A stretch of 64,000 bases of DNA, from assembly GCF_900115145.1 (NCBI RefSeq), contig NZ_FOVL01000005.1:1-64000 (forward strand). Reading direction: 5' to 3'. The DNA comes from Salegentibacter flavus. Its GTDB lineage: Bacteria; Bacteroidota; Bacteroidia; Flavobacteriales; Flavobacteriaceae. How positions within the stretch are numbered: position 1 is the stretch's first letter; each line of letters begins with the position of its first letter. Below are positions 41,960-52,624 of this stretch, piece after piece. The notes beneath the pieces were generated by a model that searched no databases, was not told the DNA's origin, and worked only from the letters and a program-made list of their open reading frames with translations. The position numbers and the translations under genes were made by a program.

Positions 41960-43486
41960 ATGAAGATATATAGTGCCGAACAATTACAAAAAGCAGATAG
42001 CTTAAGCATTAAAAACCAGAATATTTCGAGTACCGATTTAATGGAGCGTGCCGCCGGATTGGTCTTTAATCAAATTCACTCCAGGCTTGAGGGTAGCGAT
42101 ATCGAAATCAAAATATTTTGCGGAATAGGGAATAATGGAGGAGATGGCCTTGTGATAGCCAGAATGTTGTTGGAGCACGGGTATAAGGTGAAAGTCTTTA
42201 TAGTGAACTACAGTGAAAAACGTTCGAGAGATTTTTTAATTAATTATGATAGGTTTAAAAATATAACCAAAGATTGGCCTGTACTAATTAAAAATCAGAA
42301 TGATTTTCCGAAGATAGAAGAAGGTGATTTTGTGATTGATGCGATGTTTGGAATTGGCCTAAACCGTCCTATAGAAGGTTGGGTAAGTGCATTGGTAGAG
42401 CATATAAATAAAAGCGGTGCGTTTATTTTATCCATAGATATGCCGTCTGGTCTCTATGCTGAACAGGTGCCCGGAAACACGGCCGGGATCATAAAAGCTA
42501 ATTTTACACTTACTTTTCAGAGTCCCAAATTTACTTTTTTCCTTCCGCAGACAATGGATTATGTGGGCGAATTCCAGGTTCTGGATATAGGTTTGGATAG
42601 GGAATTTCTGGCTAAAACCAATACCAACGCACGGTTAATAGGAAAAGAACAGGCCCGTCTTTTATATAAAAACAGGAAAAAGAATTCCCATAAAGGAGAT
42701 TACGGCCATACCCTGATTGTTGGTGGTAGTTATGGGAAAATAGGTAGTATCGTGCTTTCTGCAACTGCAGCGCTTAAAACCGGCGCCGGGCTCTGCAGTG
42801 TTTTTAGTCCTGAATGTGGTTATGAGATTATTCAAACGGCTCTGCCTGAAGCCATGGTGATTACCGATAACCAGAAGAAACATTTAAGCGAGATAAAAAT
42901 AGATTTTGAGCCCGATATCATTTGCTTCGGAATGGGGGCGGGGACAGGCGATGCTGCGCTTAACGCTTTCGAAAAATTACTAAAAGAAACCAAACTTCCA
43001 ATGCTAATTGATGCCGATGGTTTAAATATGCTATCCAAAAATAAAGCGCTACTGGACCTGCTACCAGAAAGATCTGTTCTCACCCCTCATCCCAAAGAAC
43101 TCGAACGCCTTATCGGAAAGTGGGATGATGACAATCACAAAATCAAAAAGGTTCAGAAGTTTATAAATAAATATAATGTAATTCTTGTTTTAAAAGGGGC
43201 TCACAGCTTCTGCTTTAGCAAAGAGGAAATCTTCATTAATAATTCCGGTAATGCAGGGATGTCTACGGCCGGAGCAGGGGATGTTCTTTCGGGTGTAATT
43301 TCCGGGCTGATGTCGCAAAAATACGATCCGGTGATTGCTGCGGTTTTCGGGGTTTATCTTCACGGCTTAGCAGGAGATCTGGCCGCAGAAAAAATGGGTT
43401 ATGAGGCTATAACCGCAGGCGAGATCACCAATAATTTGGGTGGTGCTTTTCTCGAATTATTCAGAGAAGAAGAGAACCTTAATTGA
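41960..43486 (+). CDS. nnr: Bifunctional NAD(P)HX epimerase / ADP-dependent NAD(P)HX dehydratase
   Basis: The 508-residue protein has two domains. The N-terminal YjeF epimerase (about 1-210) has MERAAGLVFNQI, FCGIGNNGGDGLVIARML and IDAMFGIGLNRP. The C-terminal YjeF/CARKD dehydratase (about 225-500) has GHTLIVGGSYGKIGSIVL, LIDADGLNM, LTPHPKELERLIG and NSGNAGMSTAGAGDVLSG. It repairs hydrated NADH and NADPH. The start at 41960 (MKIYSAEQLQKAD) is standard; the frame from 41930 adds 10 residues with no conservation. Divergent from gcvT. Confidence 0.96.
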   Translation: MKIYSAEQLQKADSLSIKNQNISSTDLMERAAGLVFNQIHSRLEGSDIEIKIFCGIGNNGGDGLVIARMLLEHGYKVKVFIVNYSEKRSRDFLINYDRFKNITKDWPVLIKNQNDFPKIEEGDFVIDAMFGIGLNRPIEGWVSALVEHINKSGAFILSIDMPSGLYAEQVPGNTAGIIKANFTLTFQSPKFTFFLPQTMDYVGEFQVLDIGLDREFLAKTNTNARLIGKEQARLLYKNRKKNSHKGDYGHTLIVGGSYGKIGSIVLSATAALKTGAGLCSVFSPECGYEIIQTALPEAMVITDNQKKHLSEIKIDFEPDIICFGMGAGTGDAALNAFEKLLKETKLPMLIDADGLNMLSKNKALLDLLPERSVLTPHPKELERLIGKWDDDNHKIKKVQKFINKYNVILVLKGAHSFCFSKEEIFINNSGNAGMSTAGAGDVLSGVISGLMSQKYDPVIAAVFGVYLHGLAGDLAAEKMGYEAITAGEITNNLGGAFLELFREEENLN

Positions 43487-43608
43487 GATTGAAACTTAAT
43501 GCTTAAATAGTAGATTACATCATTAAATGATAAAATTCAGCTAAGTTTATTTGGAATACTTTAACAGATGTTAGATTTTTGACCTCTCAATTATAAATTT
43601 AAAAATTC

Positions 43609-45120
43609 ATGCAAACTCATCATTATATTAGTTCCGCCGTATTAAATCTTGCTACGATTCAGGATATATTGGAGACTAATAAAAAATTGGTTTTAAGCGA
43701 TGAGTCTGTATTAAATATCAAAAAGTCCAGAGCTTATCTCGATAAAAAAATTAAGGAAAGTGATACGCCTATTTACGGGATTAATACAGGCTTTGGAGCT
43801 TTATGTAATGTAAAGATCACTTCTAAAAAACTTACTGAATTACAGGAAAACCTGGTAAAATCTCACGCTTGTGGTACAGGAGACAGAGTAGGGAAGCCCA
43901 TAATAAAACTGATGTTGCTTCTCAAGATACAATCTTTAAGTTATGGGCATTCGGGGGTAGCTTTGGAAACAGTAGAGCGCCTTCTTGATTTTTATAATGA
44001 AGATATTCTGCCTGTGATTTTTGAGCAGGGGTCTTTGGGAGCATCAGGTGACCTGGCACCCCTGGCACATCTTGCTTTGCCATTAATAGGTGAGGGTGAA
44101 GTATATCACAGAGGAAAAGAAATAACCGCTGCAGAAATGTTAAGGAAAATGGAGTGGAAGCCTTTAAAATTGGAATCCAAAGAAGGACTTGCGCTTTTAA
44201 ATGGCACCCAGTTTATGAGTGCCCACGCGGTATTCGGATTACTTCAGGCTTTTAAATTATCTTACCTGGCAGATAAGGTTAGTGCGGTGTCCATGGATGG
44301 TTTCGACTGTAATATGTCACCTTTCGATGAATTGGTGCACTTGGTTAGGCCTCATAGAGGGCAGGTGAAAACGGCAGAAAGGATTAGACATTTCCTGGAA
44401 GGAAGTGAAATTGCCCGGAAAGAAAAAGATAATGTTCAGGATCCATATTCCTTCAGATGTGTGCCTCAGGTACACGGAGCTACTAAGGATACTCTAGGTT
44501 TTGTGAGAAAGATTGTTAAAACTGAAATTAATTCAGTTACCGATAATCCTAATATTTTTATTGAGGAAGATAAAATAATCTCCGGCGGTAATTTTCACGG
44601 ACAGCCGCTGGCCCTTGGCCTGGATTATTTAGCTATAGCAATGGCTGAGCTGGCCAATATCTCTGAAAGAAGAACCTATCAGCTGGTGTCTGGTTCACGT
44701 GGCCTCCCCCAATTTCTTGTGGAAAATCCGGGTCTAAATAGCGGATTTATGATTCCTCAATATACAGCAGCCAGTATTGTGAGTCAGAATAAACAACTTG
44801 CTGTACCAGCTTCGGTGGATTCTATTGTTTCCTCAAATGGTCAGGAAGATCACGTTAGTATGGGGGCAAACAGCGCGACTAAAATGATTAAAATCATTGA
44901 AAATGTAAATACGGTTCTGGCAATTGAACTTTTTAATGCTTCACAGGCACTTCATTTCAGAGAACCTGCGATAACTTCGGAAATTCTTCATGATTTTATT
45001 TCAGCATTCAGGAAAGAAGTTCCCATTTTAAAAGAGGACGTCACGATGGCGCCACATATTAAAAAAGCAAAGGAGTTTTTAAATTCTTATAGAATTCCAT
45101 CTGAAGTTCTTTTCGAATAA
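43609..45120 (+). CDS. hutH: Histidine ammonia-lyase
   Basis: The 503-residue enzyme has the Ala-Ser-Gly that forms the MIO cofactor in GSLGASGDLAPLAHLALPLI. It also has YGINTGFGALCNVKI near the start, the SLSYGHSGV region, and the late VDSIVSSNGQEDHVSMGANS. It removes ammonia from histidine to give urocanate. No hutU, hutI or hutG is adjacent, so the other steps must be encoded elsewhere. Other aromatic ammonia-lyases share the fold; the substrate call rests on overall HutH-like motifs and is likely but not proven. Confidence 0.93.
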   Translation: MQTHHYISSAVLNLATIQDILETNKKLVLSDESVLNIKKSRAYLDKKIKESDTPIYGINTGFGALCNVKITSKKLTELQENLVKSHACGTGDRVGKPIIKLMLLLKIQSLSYGHSGVALETVERLLDFYNEDILPVIFEQGSLGASGDLAPLAHLALPLIGEGEVYHRGKEITAAEMLRKMEWKPLKLESKEGLALLNGTQFMSAHAVFGLLQAFKLSYLADKVSAVSMDGFDCNMSPFDELVHLVRPHRGQVKTAERIRHFLEGSEIARKEKDNVQDPYSFRCVPQVHGATKDTLGFVRKIVKTEINSVTDNPNIFIEEDKIISGGNFHGQPLALGLDYLAIAMAELANISERRTYQLVSGSRGLPQFLVENPGLNSGFMIPQYTAASIVSQNKQLAVPASVDSIVSSNGQEDHVSMGANSATKMIKIIENVNTVLAIELFNASQALHFREPAITSEILHDFISAFRKEVPILKEDVTMAPHIKKAKEFLNSYRIPSEVLFE

Positions 45121-45141
45121 AAAGCTTAAGAGCCGGAAATA

Positions 45142-45173
45142 AAAAAGCCGTTTGAGTTATCAAACGGCTTTTT
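45142..45173. terminator. Bidirectional rho-independent terminator
   Basis: A perfect 14-bp stem AAAAAGCCGTTTGA / TCAAACGGCTTTTT with a GTTA loop. It lies between the convergent hutH and clpC genes and should stop both. Confidence 0.94.
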
Positions 45174-45191
45174 GCTTTCAGTTTGTTCTTC

Positions 45192-47753
45192 TTAAGACTT
45201 AGTTTCCTTAATCGGTTTTTCAACCTTAATGGTAAGCTCGTCTTTCTTTTCATCGAGATCCATATAAATGGTATCACTTTCAGCTATTTTTGAAGTGATG
45301 ATCTCTTCAGCAAGAGCATCTTCAATATACTTTTGAATTGCTCTGTTGAGTGGCCGCGCCCCATATTGCTTATCGAATCCTTTATCGGCAATGAAGTCTT
45401 TGGCTTTGTCACTTAGCTTAAGATTATAACCTAATCCGCCAATTCTTTCATACAATTTAGTAAGTTCTATATCGATGATCTTATGGATATCTTCTCTTTC
45501 AAGCGAGTTAAAGATAACCACATCATCAATTCTGTTAAGGAATTCTGGCGCGAATGCTTTTTTAAGAGCATTCTCGATAACGCTTCTTGTATTATCATCT
45601 GCCTGAGAACGCTGTGAAGCAGTTCCGAAACCAACTCCCTGACCGAAATCTTTTAATTTTCTTGCTCCAATATTAGAGGTCATTATAATAATGGTGTTCC
45701 TGAAGTCTATTTTTCGTCCTAAACTATCGGTTAAATACCCATCATCAAGCACCTGTAATAGCATATTGAATACATCGGGGTGGGCTTTTTCTACCTCATC
45801 CAACAATATTACTGCATAAGGTTTACGGCGTACCTTCTCGGTTAGTTGTCCGCCCTCTTCATAGCCTACATATCCAGGAGGTGCACCAACCAATCTAGAT
45901 ATAGCGAATTTTTCCATGTATTCACTCATATCAATCCTGATGAGGGCATCATCATTATCAAACAGTTCGCGGGCAAGCACTTTTGCCAATTGGGTTTTAC
46001 CAACCCCGGTTTGCCCCAGGAATATGAATGATCCAATTGGTTTATTTGGGTCTTTAAGACCAGCACGGTTACGCTGAATGGCTTTTACCACCTTGGCTAC
46101 TGCTTCGTCCTGCCCAATTACTTTTCCTTTTATCTTTTTAGGTAATTCTACCAGTTTATTACTTTCGGTTTGAGCGATCCTGTTAACCGGAACACCTGTA
46201 ATCATAGAAACCACATCTGCAACATCATCTTCACTAACCGTTTCCTTGTGTTTTTTAGATTCTTCTTCCCAACGCTCCTGGGCTAGCTGAAGCTCTTTTT
46301 CAAGATTTTTCTCATCATCTCTTAATTTGGCAGCTTCCTCATATTTCTGCTTTTTCACCACAGAATTTTTCTTCTCTCTAATTTCTTCCAGTTTTTTCTC
46401 GAGGTCAAGAACTTGTTTTGGTACATTGATATTTGTGATGTGAACCCGCGAGCCCGCTTCGTCCAAAGCATCAATAGCCTTGTCTGGTAGAAATCTATCG
46501 GTCATATACCTGTTGGTTAATTTCACGCAGGCGTCAATTGCTTCCGGAGTGTAAACCACATTATGGTGATCTTCATATTTATCCTTGATATTATTAAGGA
46601 TCTCTATGGTTTCTTCTACAGTAGTTGGTTCTACGATGACCTTTTGAAAACGACGCTCTAAGGCCCCGTCTTTTTCAATATATTGTCTGTATTCATCCAA
46701 AGTGGTTGCTCCAATACATTGAATTTCACCACGAGCCAACGCGGGTTTGAACATATTGCTGGCATCCAGGCTACCTGTGGCGCCACCGGCACCAACAATG
46801 GTGTGAATTTCATCTATAAAGAGGATAATATCATCGTTCTTTTCCAGCTCGTTCATTACGGCCTTCATACGTTCTTCAAACTGACCACGGTATTTTGTAC
46901 CTGCTACCAGGCTGGCCAAATCGAGAGTTACCACTCTTTTATCGAAAAGAATTCTTGATACCTTTCTTTGAATGATTCGCAATGCAAGCCCTTCAGCAAT
47001 AGCCGATTTACCTACACCCGGTTCACCTATTAAAAGAGGGTTGTTTTTCTTGCGTCTACTTAGTATTTGGGAAACCCTTTCGATTTCTTTTTCACGTCCA
47101 ACAACGGGATCTAATTTATCGGCTTCGGCAAGTGCGGTTAAGTCTCTTCCGAAGTTATCAAGAACCGGCGTTTTTGATTTCTTGGAGGTTTTACCCGGTC
47201 CACCTGTACCGCTGCCGCTAAACGGATTGTCTTTTGTAGCATCGTCTGCGCCGCTGTCTTCATCAGAAAAAGCACTCGAAGGGCTATCTGTAAAGTCATT
47301 CTCGTCGCTGGCGATCATATATTTAAACTGGTCTTTAACCCCATCATAATCGATCTTTAATTTGTTTAAAAGCTTGGTGGTGGGGTCGTTTTCATTTCTT
47401 AAAATGCAAAGCAGCAGGTGGGCTGTATTTATTGAGGAACTCTGGAATAGTTTTGCTTCCAGAAATGTTGTTTTCAATGCCCTTTCAGCCTGTCTTGTTA
47501 AATGCAGATTCCGTTTGTCGTTAGACAGGCCACCTGTGTTAGGATTGGCAGGGCTAAGGATCTCAACTTTTTTTCTTAGGTGGCTAAGATCTATATCCAT
47601 TGCATTTAAAATATCTATGGCCTTACCGTCGCCATCACGGAGTAAACCCAACATAAGATGCTCGGTTCCTATAAAATCATGCCCCAGCCTAAGAGCTTCC
47701 TCTTTGCTGTAAGCGATAACGTCTTTTACTCTTGGGGAAAAATTATCATCCAT
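45192..47753 (-). CDS. clpC: ATP-dependent Clp protease ATP-binding subunit ClpC
   Basis: The 853-residue Hsp100 protein has Clp-N repeats at about 1-150 ([20 protein letters not shown]). The first AAA+ module follows ([36 protein letters not shown]), then a UVR-like linker at about 420-470 ([20 protein letters not shown]) and the second AAA+ module ([36 protein letters not shown]). The UVR segment marks it as ClpC, not ClpA or ClpB. It unfolds substrates for the ClpP peptidase. It is divergent from gyrA across 245 bp, and no CtsR-type operator was recognised. Confidence 0.96.
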   Translation of the reverse strand: MDDNFSPRVKDVIAYSKEEALRLGHDFIGTEHLMLGLLRDGDGKAIDILNAMDIDLSHLRKKVEILSPANPNTGGLSNDKRNLHLTRQAERALKTTFLEAKLFQSSSINTAHLLLCILRNENDPTTKLLNKLKIDYDGVKDQFKYMIASDENDFTDSPSSAFSDEDSGADDATKDNPFSGSGTGGPGKTSKKSKTPVLDNFGRDLTALAEADKLDPVVGREKEIERVSQILSRRKKNNPLLIGEPGVGKSAIAEGLALRIIQRKVSRILFDKRVVTLDLASLVAGTKYRGQFEERMKAVMNELEKNDDIILFIDEIHTIVGAGGATGSLDASNMFKPALARGEIQCIGATTLDEYRQYIEKDGALERRFQKVIVEPTTVEETIEILNNIKDKYEDHHNVVYTPEAIDACVKLTNRYMTDRFLPDKAIDALDEAGSRVHITNINVPKQVLDLEKKLEEIREKKNSVVKKQKYEEAAKLRDDEKNLEKELQLAQERWEEESKKHKETVSEDDVADVVSMITGVPVNRIAQTESNKLVELPKKIKGKVIGQDEAVAKVVKAIQRNRAGLKDPNKPIGSFIFLGQTGVGKTQLAKVLARELFDNDDALIRIDMSEYMEKFAISRLVGAPPGYVGYEEGGQLTEKVRRKPYAVILLDEVEKAHPDVFNMLLQVLDDGYLTDSLGRKIDFRNTIIIMTSNIGARKLKDFGQGVGFGTASQRSQADDNTRSVIENALKKAFAPEFLNRIDDVVIFNSLEREDIHKIIDIELTKLYERIGGLGYNLKLSDKAKDFIADKGFDKQYGARPLNRAIQKYIEDALAEEIITSKIAESDTIYMDLDEKKDELTIKVEKPIKETKS

Positions 47754-47998
47754 CTTTATCTTCCTTTCTCTCTGTTATTTCAACTCAAACTTTCAAAAAT
47801 CATACCTTTTGGGGAGTCTTAAGCTAATTGACAAAATTACTTTCACTTATCAAAATGGAAAGTAAGGAACTTATTAACGAAACTCCACTAAAAATTTGTT
47901 AATAAAATATAGGTAATATCCGCCTGAAAGAGCCGTTCAACAGAGATAAAATATGTAAATTGGCACGTTAGATTTGAGAACTAAAATAAACTTATAAT
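47754..47998. other. Divergent intergenic region between clpC and gyrA
   Basis: The region must hold promoters of both genes. The only consensus match is TAGATTTG at 47969-47976 toward gyrA. No heat-shock inverted repeat was recognised toward clpC. Confidence 0.5.
47969..47976 (+). promoter_or_regulatory. TAGATTTG promoter element of gyrA
   Basis: A TAnnTTTG match 23 bp before the gyrA ATG, giving a short leader of about 17 bases. Confidence 0.45.
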
Positions 47999-50530
47999 AT
48001 GGCTGAAGGAGAAAAGTTAATTCCTATCAACATTGAAGACGAAATGAAGTCGGCTTACATTGATTATTCAATGTCGGTCATTGTGTCACGTGCTCTTCCC
48101 GATGTGCGTGATGGATTAAAACCGGTACACCGCCGGGTTTTATTCGGGATGCATGAACTTGGTGTACTTTCAAACCGGTCCTATAAAAAATCTGCCAGGA
48201 TTGTTGGGGAAGTTTTAGGTAAGTATCACCCTCACGGCGATTCCTCAGTTTATGATACAATGGTTAGGATGGCTCAGCACTGGAGCATGCGCTATATGTT
48301 GGTAGATGGCCAGGGTAACTTTGGTTCAGTCGATGGCGATAGCCCTGCTGCGATGCGTTATACCGAAGCCCGTATGCGGAAGATAAGCGAAGATATGCTT
48401 ATTGATATTGATAAAAACACGGTTGATACCCAACTGAATTTTGACGATTCTCTTTCAGAACCTGTGGTTCTTCCAACGCGAATTCCCAATCTTTTGGTAA
48501 ATGGAGCCAGTGGGATTGCAGTAGGAATGGCAACTAATATGGCCCCTCATAATTTAACTGAAGTTATTGACGGTACTATAGCCTATATAGAAAATCATGA
48601 TATTGAGATCGATGAACTAATTGAGCATATAAAAGCCCCCGATTTCCCAACCGGAGGAACCATTTATGGTTATGATGGAGTTCGGGAAGCTTTTAAGACA
48701 GGGAAGGGCCGTGTTGTTCTCCGGGCTAAATCTTCTTTGGAAGAAATTAACGGTAAAGAATTTCTTGTGATTACCGAAATTCCTTATCAGGTAAATAAGG
48801 CTGATATGATCAAGAAAACAGCCGACCTGGTTAATGAAAAGAAAATAGAAGGTATTTCCCTTATACGGGATGAATCAGACCGTAATGGGATGCGCATAGT
48901 TTATCAGTTAAAAAGAGATGCTATTCCAAATATTGTTTTAAATACATTATATAAGCATACTGCACTTCAATCTTCCTTCAGTGTAAATAATATTGCCTTG
49001 GTAAATGGTCGTCCTGAGTTGCTTAACTTAAAGGACATTATTCATCATTTCGTAGAGCACCGTCACGTGGTGGTGGTGAGACGGACTGAATTTGAACTGA
49101 AAAAAGCCGAAGATCGTGCTCACATCCTTGAAGGTCTCATAATAGCTTCAGATAATATTGATGAGGTTATCGCCCTTATCAGAGCCTCCGGAAATGCTGA
49201 AGAAGCAAGGGGGAAATTAATGGATAAGTTCGAATTAACCGAAGTTCAGGCCAGAGCTATCGTAGAGATGCGATTGAGACAACTTACCGGACTGGAGCAG
49301 GACAAACTTCGTGCAGAATATGATGAGATTCTTAAAACAATAGATGACCTAAAAGACATTTTGGCACGTAAAGAACGCCGTATGCAGGTTATTAAGGATG
49401 AACTCCTGGAGGTAAAGGAAAAATATGGCGACGAACGTCGTTCTGTAATTGAATATTCAGGAGGAGATCTAAGTATAGAAGATATGATCCCGGATGAGCA
49501 GGTGGTAATCACAATTTCCCACGCCGGTTATATTAAAAGAACTTCCCTTACTGAATACAAAACTCAAAATAGGGGTGGAGTTGGCCAAAAAGGATCTACC
49601 ACCCGAAATGAGGATTTCCTGGAATATCTTTTTGCAGGAACCAATCACCAGTATATGCTCTTCTTTACTCAAAAAGGAAAATGTTTCTGGATGCGGGTTT
49701 ATGAAATTCCGGAAGGTAGCAAGGCTTCAAAAGGCAGGGCAATTCAAAATTTAATCAATATAGATCCTGATGATAAGGTTAAAGCTTTTATCAATACTCA
49801 GGACCTCAAAGATGAGGAATATGTAAACAGCCATTATGTAATTATGGCTACCAAAAAAGGGCAGGTTAAAAAAACTTCCCTGGAACAGTATTCCCGCCCG
49901 AGAACCAATGGAATTAATGCCATTACAATTAGAGAGGATGATGAATTACTGGAGGCTAAACTTACCAATGGAGAAAGCCAGGTTATGCTTGCAATAAAAA
50001 GCGGAAAAGCCATCAGGTTTGAAGAAAGTAAAACCCGTCCTATGGGTAGAAATGCTTCAGGGGTAAGAGGTATCACGCTTGCCGATAAGGATGACGAAGT
50101 TATAGGAATGATTTCAGTAGAAGACTTTAATTCTGATATCCTGGTAGTTTCAGAAAACGGTTATGGAAAACGCTCCAGCCTGGATGATTATAGAATAACA
50201 AATCGAGGAGGAAAAGGAGTAAAGACCATTTCTATTACCGAAAAAACCGGAAATTTAGTCGCGATTAAAAATGTCTCTGATGAGGATGATATTATGATCA
50301 TTAATAAATCCGGAATTGTTATAAGGATGGAAGTCGCTAATTTAAGGGTTATGGGACGTGCAACCCAGGGGGTTAGACTTATCAATTTAAAAGGTGATGA
50401 TTCTATTGCAGCGGTGGCAAAAGTGCTCCATGATGAAGATGATGTAGAGCATATGGAAGACGCCATAACACCTGAACCTACTAAGCCAGATACCAATGGC
50501 ACAACTATTGCTGAGGATAGTGAAGAATAA
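47999..50530 (+). CDS. gyrA: DNA gyrase subunit A
   Basis: The 843-residue subunit has [20 protein letters not shown] at the start and then [19 protein letters not shown], where Ser and Asp at the quinolone-contact positions are of the sensitive type. The catalytic Tyr lies in [17 protein letters not shown]. The C-terminal pinwheel includes [11 protein letters not shown], the GyrA-box-like sequence needed for wrapping DNA. That box separates it from the ParC-type subunit encoded at 25048. gyrB is elsewhere. A TPR protein gene follows after 24 bp and is likely cotranscribed. Confidence 0.96.
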   Translation: MAEGEKLIPINIEDEMKSAYIDYSMSVIVSRALPDVRDGLKPVHRRVLFGMHELGVLSNRSYKKSARIVGEVLGKYHPHGDSSVYDTMVRMAQHWSMRYMLVDGQGNFGSVDGDSPAAMRYTEARMRKISEDMLIDIDKNTVDTQLNFDDSLSEPVVLPTRIPNLLVNGASGIAVGMATNMAPHNLTEVIDGTIAYIENHDIEIDELIEHIKAPDFPTGGTIYGYDGVREAFKTGKGRVVLRAKSSLEEINGKEFLVITEIPYQVNKADMIKKTADLVNEKKIEGISLIRDESDRNGMRIVYQLKRDAIPNIVLNTLYKHTALQSSFSVNNIALVNGRPELLNLKDIIHHFVEHRHVVVVRRTEFELKKAEDRAHILEGLIIASDNIDEVIALIRASGNAEEARGKLMDKFELTEVQARAIVEMRLRQLTGLEQDKLRAEYDEILKTIDDLKDILARKERRMQVIKDELLEVKEKYGDERRSVIEYSGGDLSIEDMIPDEQVVITISHAGYIKRTSLTEYKTQNRGGVGQKGSTTRNEDFLEYLFAGTNHQYMLFFTQKGKCFWMRVYEIPEGSKASKGRAIQNLINIDPDDKVKAFINTQDLKDEEYVNSHYVIMATKKGQVKKTSLEQYSRPRTNGINAITIREDDELLEAKLTNGESQVMLAIKSGKAIRFEESKTRPMGRNASGVRGITLADKDDEVIGMISVEDFNSDILVVSENGYGKRSSLDDYRITNRGGKGVKTISITEKTGNLVAIKNVSDEDDIMIINKSGIVIRMEVANLRVMGRATQGVRLINLKGDDSIAAVAKVLHDEDDVEHMEDAITPEPTKPDTNGTTIAEDSEE

Positions 50531-50554
50531 ATTAAATATAAAACCAAATCAAAA

Positions 50555-51802
50555 ATGAAAATTAATATTTTAACAGTAGCCCTTTCATTATTTACCCTGG
50601 TAGCGGTTGCTCAAAAAAGTGAGATTAGAAACGCCGGAAACGCGGTGGAAGATGGTAATTACACTGAGGCCAAAGCTGAAATAAAAAAGGCAGAACCCCT
50701 GTTAGCCGATGCTAATGATAAATGGAAGGAAAGATTTTATCTTTATAAAGGTCAAGCGTATCTTGGAACCGGTGAAAATGTAAGTGTTGATGATATGCTA
50801 ATCGCATCTGAAGCTTTCCAAAAAGCCGCTGATATGGGAAGTACTGAAGCACAGGAAGGTATATTAAATGTTAGAAATAGCCTGGTACAAAGTGCAGTGG
50901 AAGATCAAAATGCTGAGAACTACAAAAGCGCTTCGGAGAAACTCCTTACCAGTTATGAATTAAATCCTCAGGATACGCTGTATCTTTATTATGCTGCTGC
51001 AAATTCTCTGAATGCCCAGGATTATGATACTGCTCTGGAATACTATAAAGAACTAAGGGATTTAGGTTTTGACGGGGCAGAGGTAGAATACCTTGCCACC
51101 AACGTTGAGACCGGAGAACAGGAAGCTATGCCAAAGGAACAACGTGACCTTATGGTAAAAACCGATGAGTATACAGATCCTGAAGACAGAAAATCTCCTT
51201 CTAAAAAAGGTGAAATCGCTAAAAACATTGCTCTTATTTATATCAGCCAGGAGAAAATGGATGAGGCCATCGAAGCTATGGAAGATGCTAAACGCGAGAA
51301 CCCTGACAATGTAATGTTAATTCAAGCTGAAGCTGATATGTATTACCAAATGGGTAATAAAGAAAAATATAATGAGTTAATGAAACAGGTTCTTGAGAAA
51401 AGCTCTGATGATCCTGCTGTTTATTACAACCTTGGTGTAACTACTGCCGAATTAGGCGATACAGAAGGAGCTATTGAGTACTACGAGAAAGCCCTCGAGC
51501 TTGACCCTGATATGTCAGAAGCAAGAATGAATATAGTAGTTGCAATTCTAGCTCAAGAGAGAGAGATTATTGATCAAATGAATCAATTGGGAATGAGCAA
51601 AGAAGACAACAAGCGTTACGAAGAGCTTGAAGCAGAGCGTTTGGAAGTTTACGAAGAAGTAATTCCTTACCTTGAGGATGCTATTGAGCATGATCCTACG
51701 AATGTTGAAATTATCAGAACTGCGATGAATATCTTTAGTGCCCTGGATGAAGAGGAAAAAGCTCAGGTAATGAAAGAGAAATTGGAAGAATTACAACAAT
51801 AA
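50555..51802 (+). CDS. Exported tetratricopeptide-repeat protein
   Basis: The 415-residue protein has a signal peptide (INILTVALSLFTLVAVAQK) and then mostly helical TPR repeats, best seen at about 210-330 (IALIYISQEKMDEAIEAMED, AVYYNLGVTTAELGDTEGAI, EYYEKALELDPDMSEARMN). It is acidic and probably periplasmic, where TPRs serve as protein-binding scaffolds. No catalytic domain is visible. It lies 24 bp behind gyrA, a conserved flavobacterial neighbour pair, and ends before a good terminator. Confidence 0.93.
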   Translation: MKINILTVALSLFTLVAVAQKSEIRNAGNAVEDGNYTEAKAEIKKAEPLLADANDKWKERFYLYKGQAYLGTGENVSVDDMLIASEAFQKAADMGSTEAQEGILNVRNSLVQSAVEDQNAENYKSASEKLLTSYELNPQDTLYLYYAAANSLNAQDYDTALEYYKELRDLGFDGAEVEYLATNVETGEQEAMPKEQRDLMVKTDEYTDPEDRKSPSKKGEIAKNIALIYISQEKMDEAIEAMEDAKRENPDNVMLIQAEADMYYQMGNKEKYNELMKQVLEKSSDDPAVYYNLGVTTAELGDTEGAIEYYEKALELDPDMSEARMNIVVAILAQEREIIDQMNQLGMSKEDNKRYEELEAERLEVYEEVIPYLEDAIEHDPTNVEIIRTAMNIFSALDEEEKAQVMKEKLEELQQ

Positions 51803-51828
51803 TTCTTTTATAAAAATAAATGTTTAAA

Positions 51829-51856
51829 GAGACCGCTGGAAACAGCGGTCTTTTTT
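51829..51856. terminator. Rho-independent terminator after the TPR gene
   Basis: GACCGCTG / CAGCGGTC with a GAAA loop, A-rich on the left and with a T-run on the right. It lies between convergent genes and could serve both. Confidence 0.9.
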
Positions 51857-52604
51857 ATATAATCTTTTTAATGACCCTTAATTGATGGGTATGTCGGCGG
51901 AGTTCGGTGTTAAAAATTCCAGAGTGGTCCAACCGGTCAATTCTTACTTTCCCATCTGCGTGAATTATGTAATTGTCGGTCATAATAATACCTACGTGAT
52001 TAATAAATCCTTCTTTGTCGTCAAAAAAGGCAAGATCCCCAACTTCACTTTCTTCAATGAAGCTTAGTGCCTCACCTTGCCCAGCCTGTTCAGCAGCATC
52101 ACGGAATAGTTTATATCCATTTAATCTGTAAACCATTTGGGTAAATCCACTGGAATCTATTCCCAACGGAGATTTTCCTCCCCAGGTATATGGACTGTTT
52201 AAATAGAGAAGTGAGGTGTCAATGAGGTGCGCTTTTGGTTTTTCATCAGTTTCGCTGTGCCCTTCAAACACGTGCTTAAAAAATGCAAGAGAATTTAAAA
52301 CCGATCCCAACGGAATAGGCATTAACTGCCCATTCTCATCAGTAATATAATTCACTAAATCTGCAGAATACTTAGGTTTAGCTTTCTTTAGTTTTAGAAA
52401 ATGTTCCTCCTGGATCTTAAGGAACTGCTTATTACTTATCCAGGCTTCATAATTATCGAATGCAACACGAATTCTGCTCCATTGAGTTCGTTCTTCTAAA
52501 ATTTTAAAATATTCTCCATAAAGAATCTGAGATACCATTTCACTTTCATCTGAAGCTGAACTGCGAAGCGGTACTATGCTTAAGTGGCAAACTCCGTATT
52601 GCAT
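51855..52604 (-). CDS. NlpC/P60 (C40) peptidase family protein with catalytic Cys replaced by Ser
   Basis: The 249-residue protein has an SH3-like N-terminal part at about 1-75 (VCHLSIVPLRSSASDESEMV, RIRVAFDNYEAWI) and an NlpC/P60 domain at about 125-249 (YTWGGKSPLGIDSSGFTQMV, VGDLAFFDDKEGFINHVGII, DNYIIHADGKVRID). The family normally has Asp-Cys-Ser-Gly at the nucleophile; here it is Asp-Ser-Ser-Gly, with Ser151 encoded by TCC, one base from the Cys codon TGC. The His and downstream polar residue are kept. Family members cut peptidoglycan peptides; this one may be inactive, use Ser, or only bind. No signal peptide is evident. It lies 20 bp downstream of the thiolase gene. Confidence 0.85.
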   Translation of the reverse strand: MQYGVCHLSIVPLRSSASDESEMVSQILYGEYFKILEERTQWSRIRVAFDNYEAWISNKQFLKIQEEHFLKLKKAKPKYSADLVNYITDENGQLMPIPLGSVLNSLAFFKHVFEGHSETDEKPKAHLIDTSLLYLNSPYTWGGKSPLGIDSSGFTQMVYRLNGYKLFRDAAEQAGQGEALSFIEESEVGDLAFFDDKEGFINHVGIIMTDNYIIHADGKVRIDRLDHSGIFNTELRRHTHQLRVIKKII

Positions 52605-52624
52605 TCAATATCTTTTTCTAAGTC

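Noticed and set aside
46683-47712. Three plus-strand frames of 91-125 codons
   Set aside because: Antisense shadows of clpC with no motifs.
25048-50530. Two gyrA-like genes considered as a duplication
   Set aside because: They are the normal ParC and GyrA paralogues. One is beside parE, the other has the gyrase-type C-terminal box.
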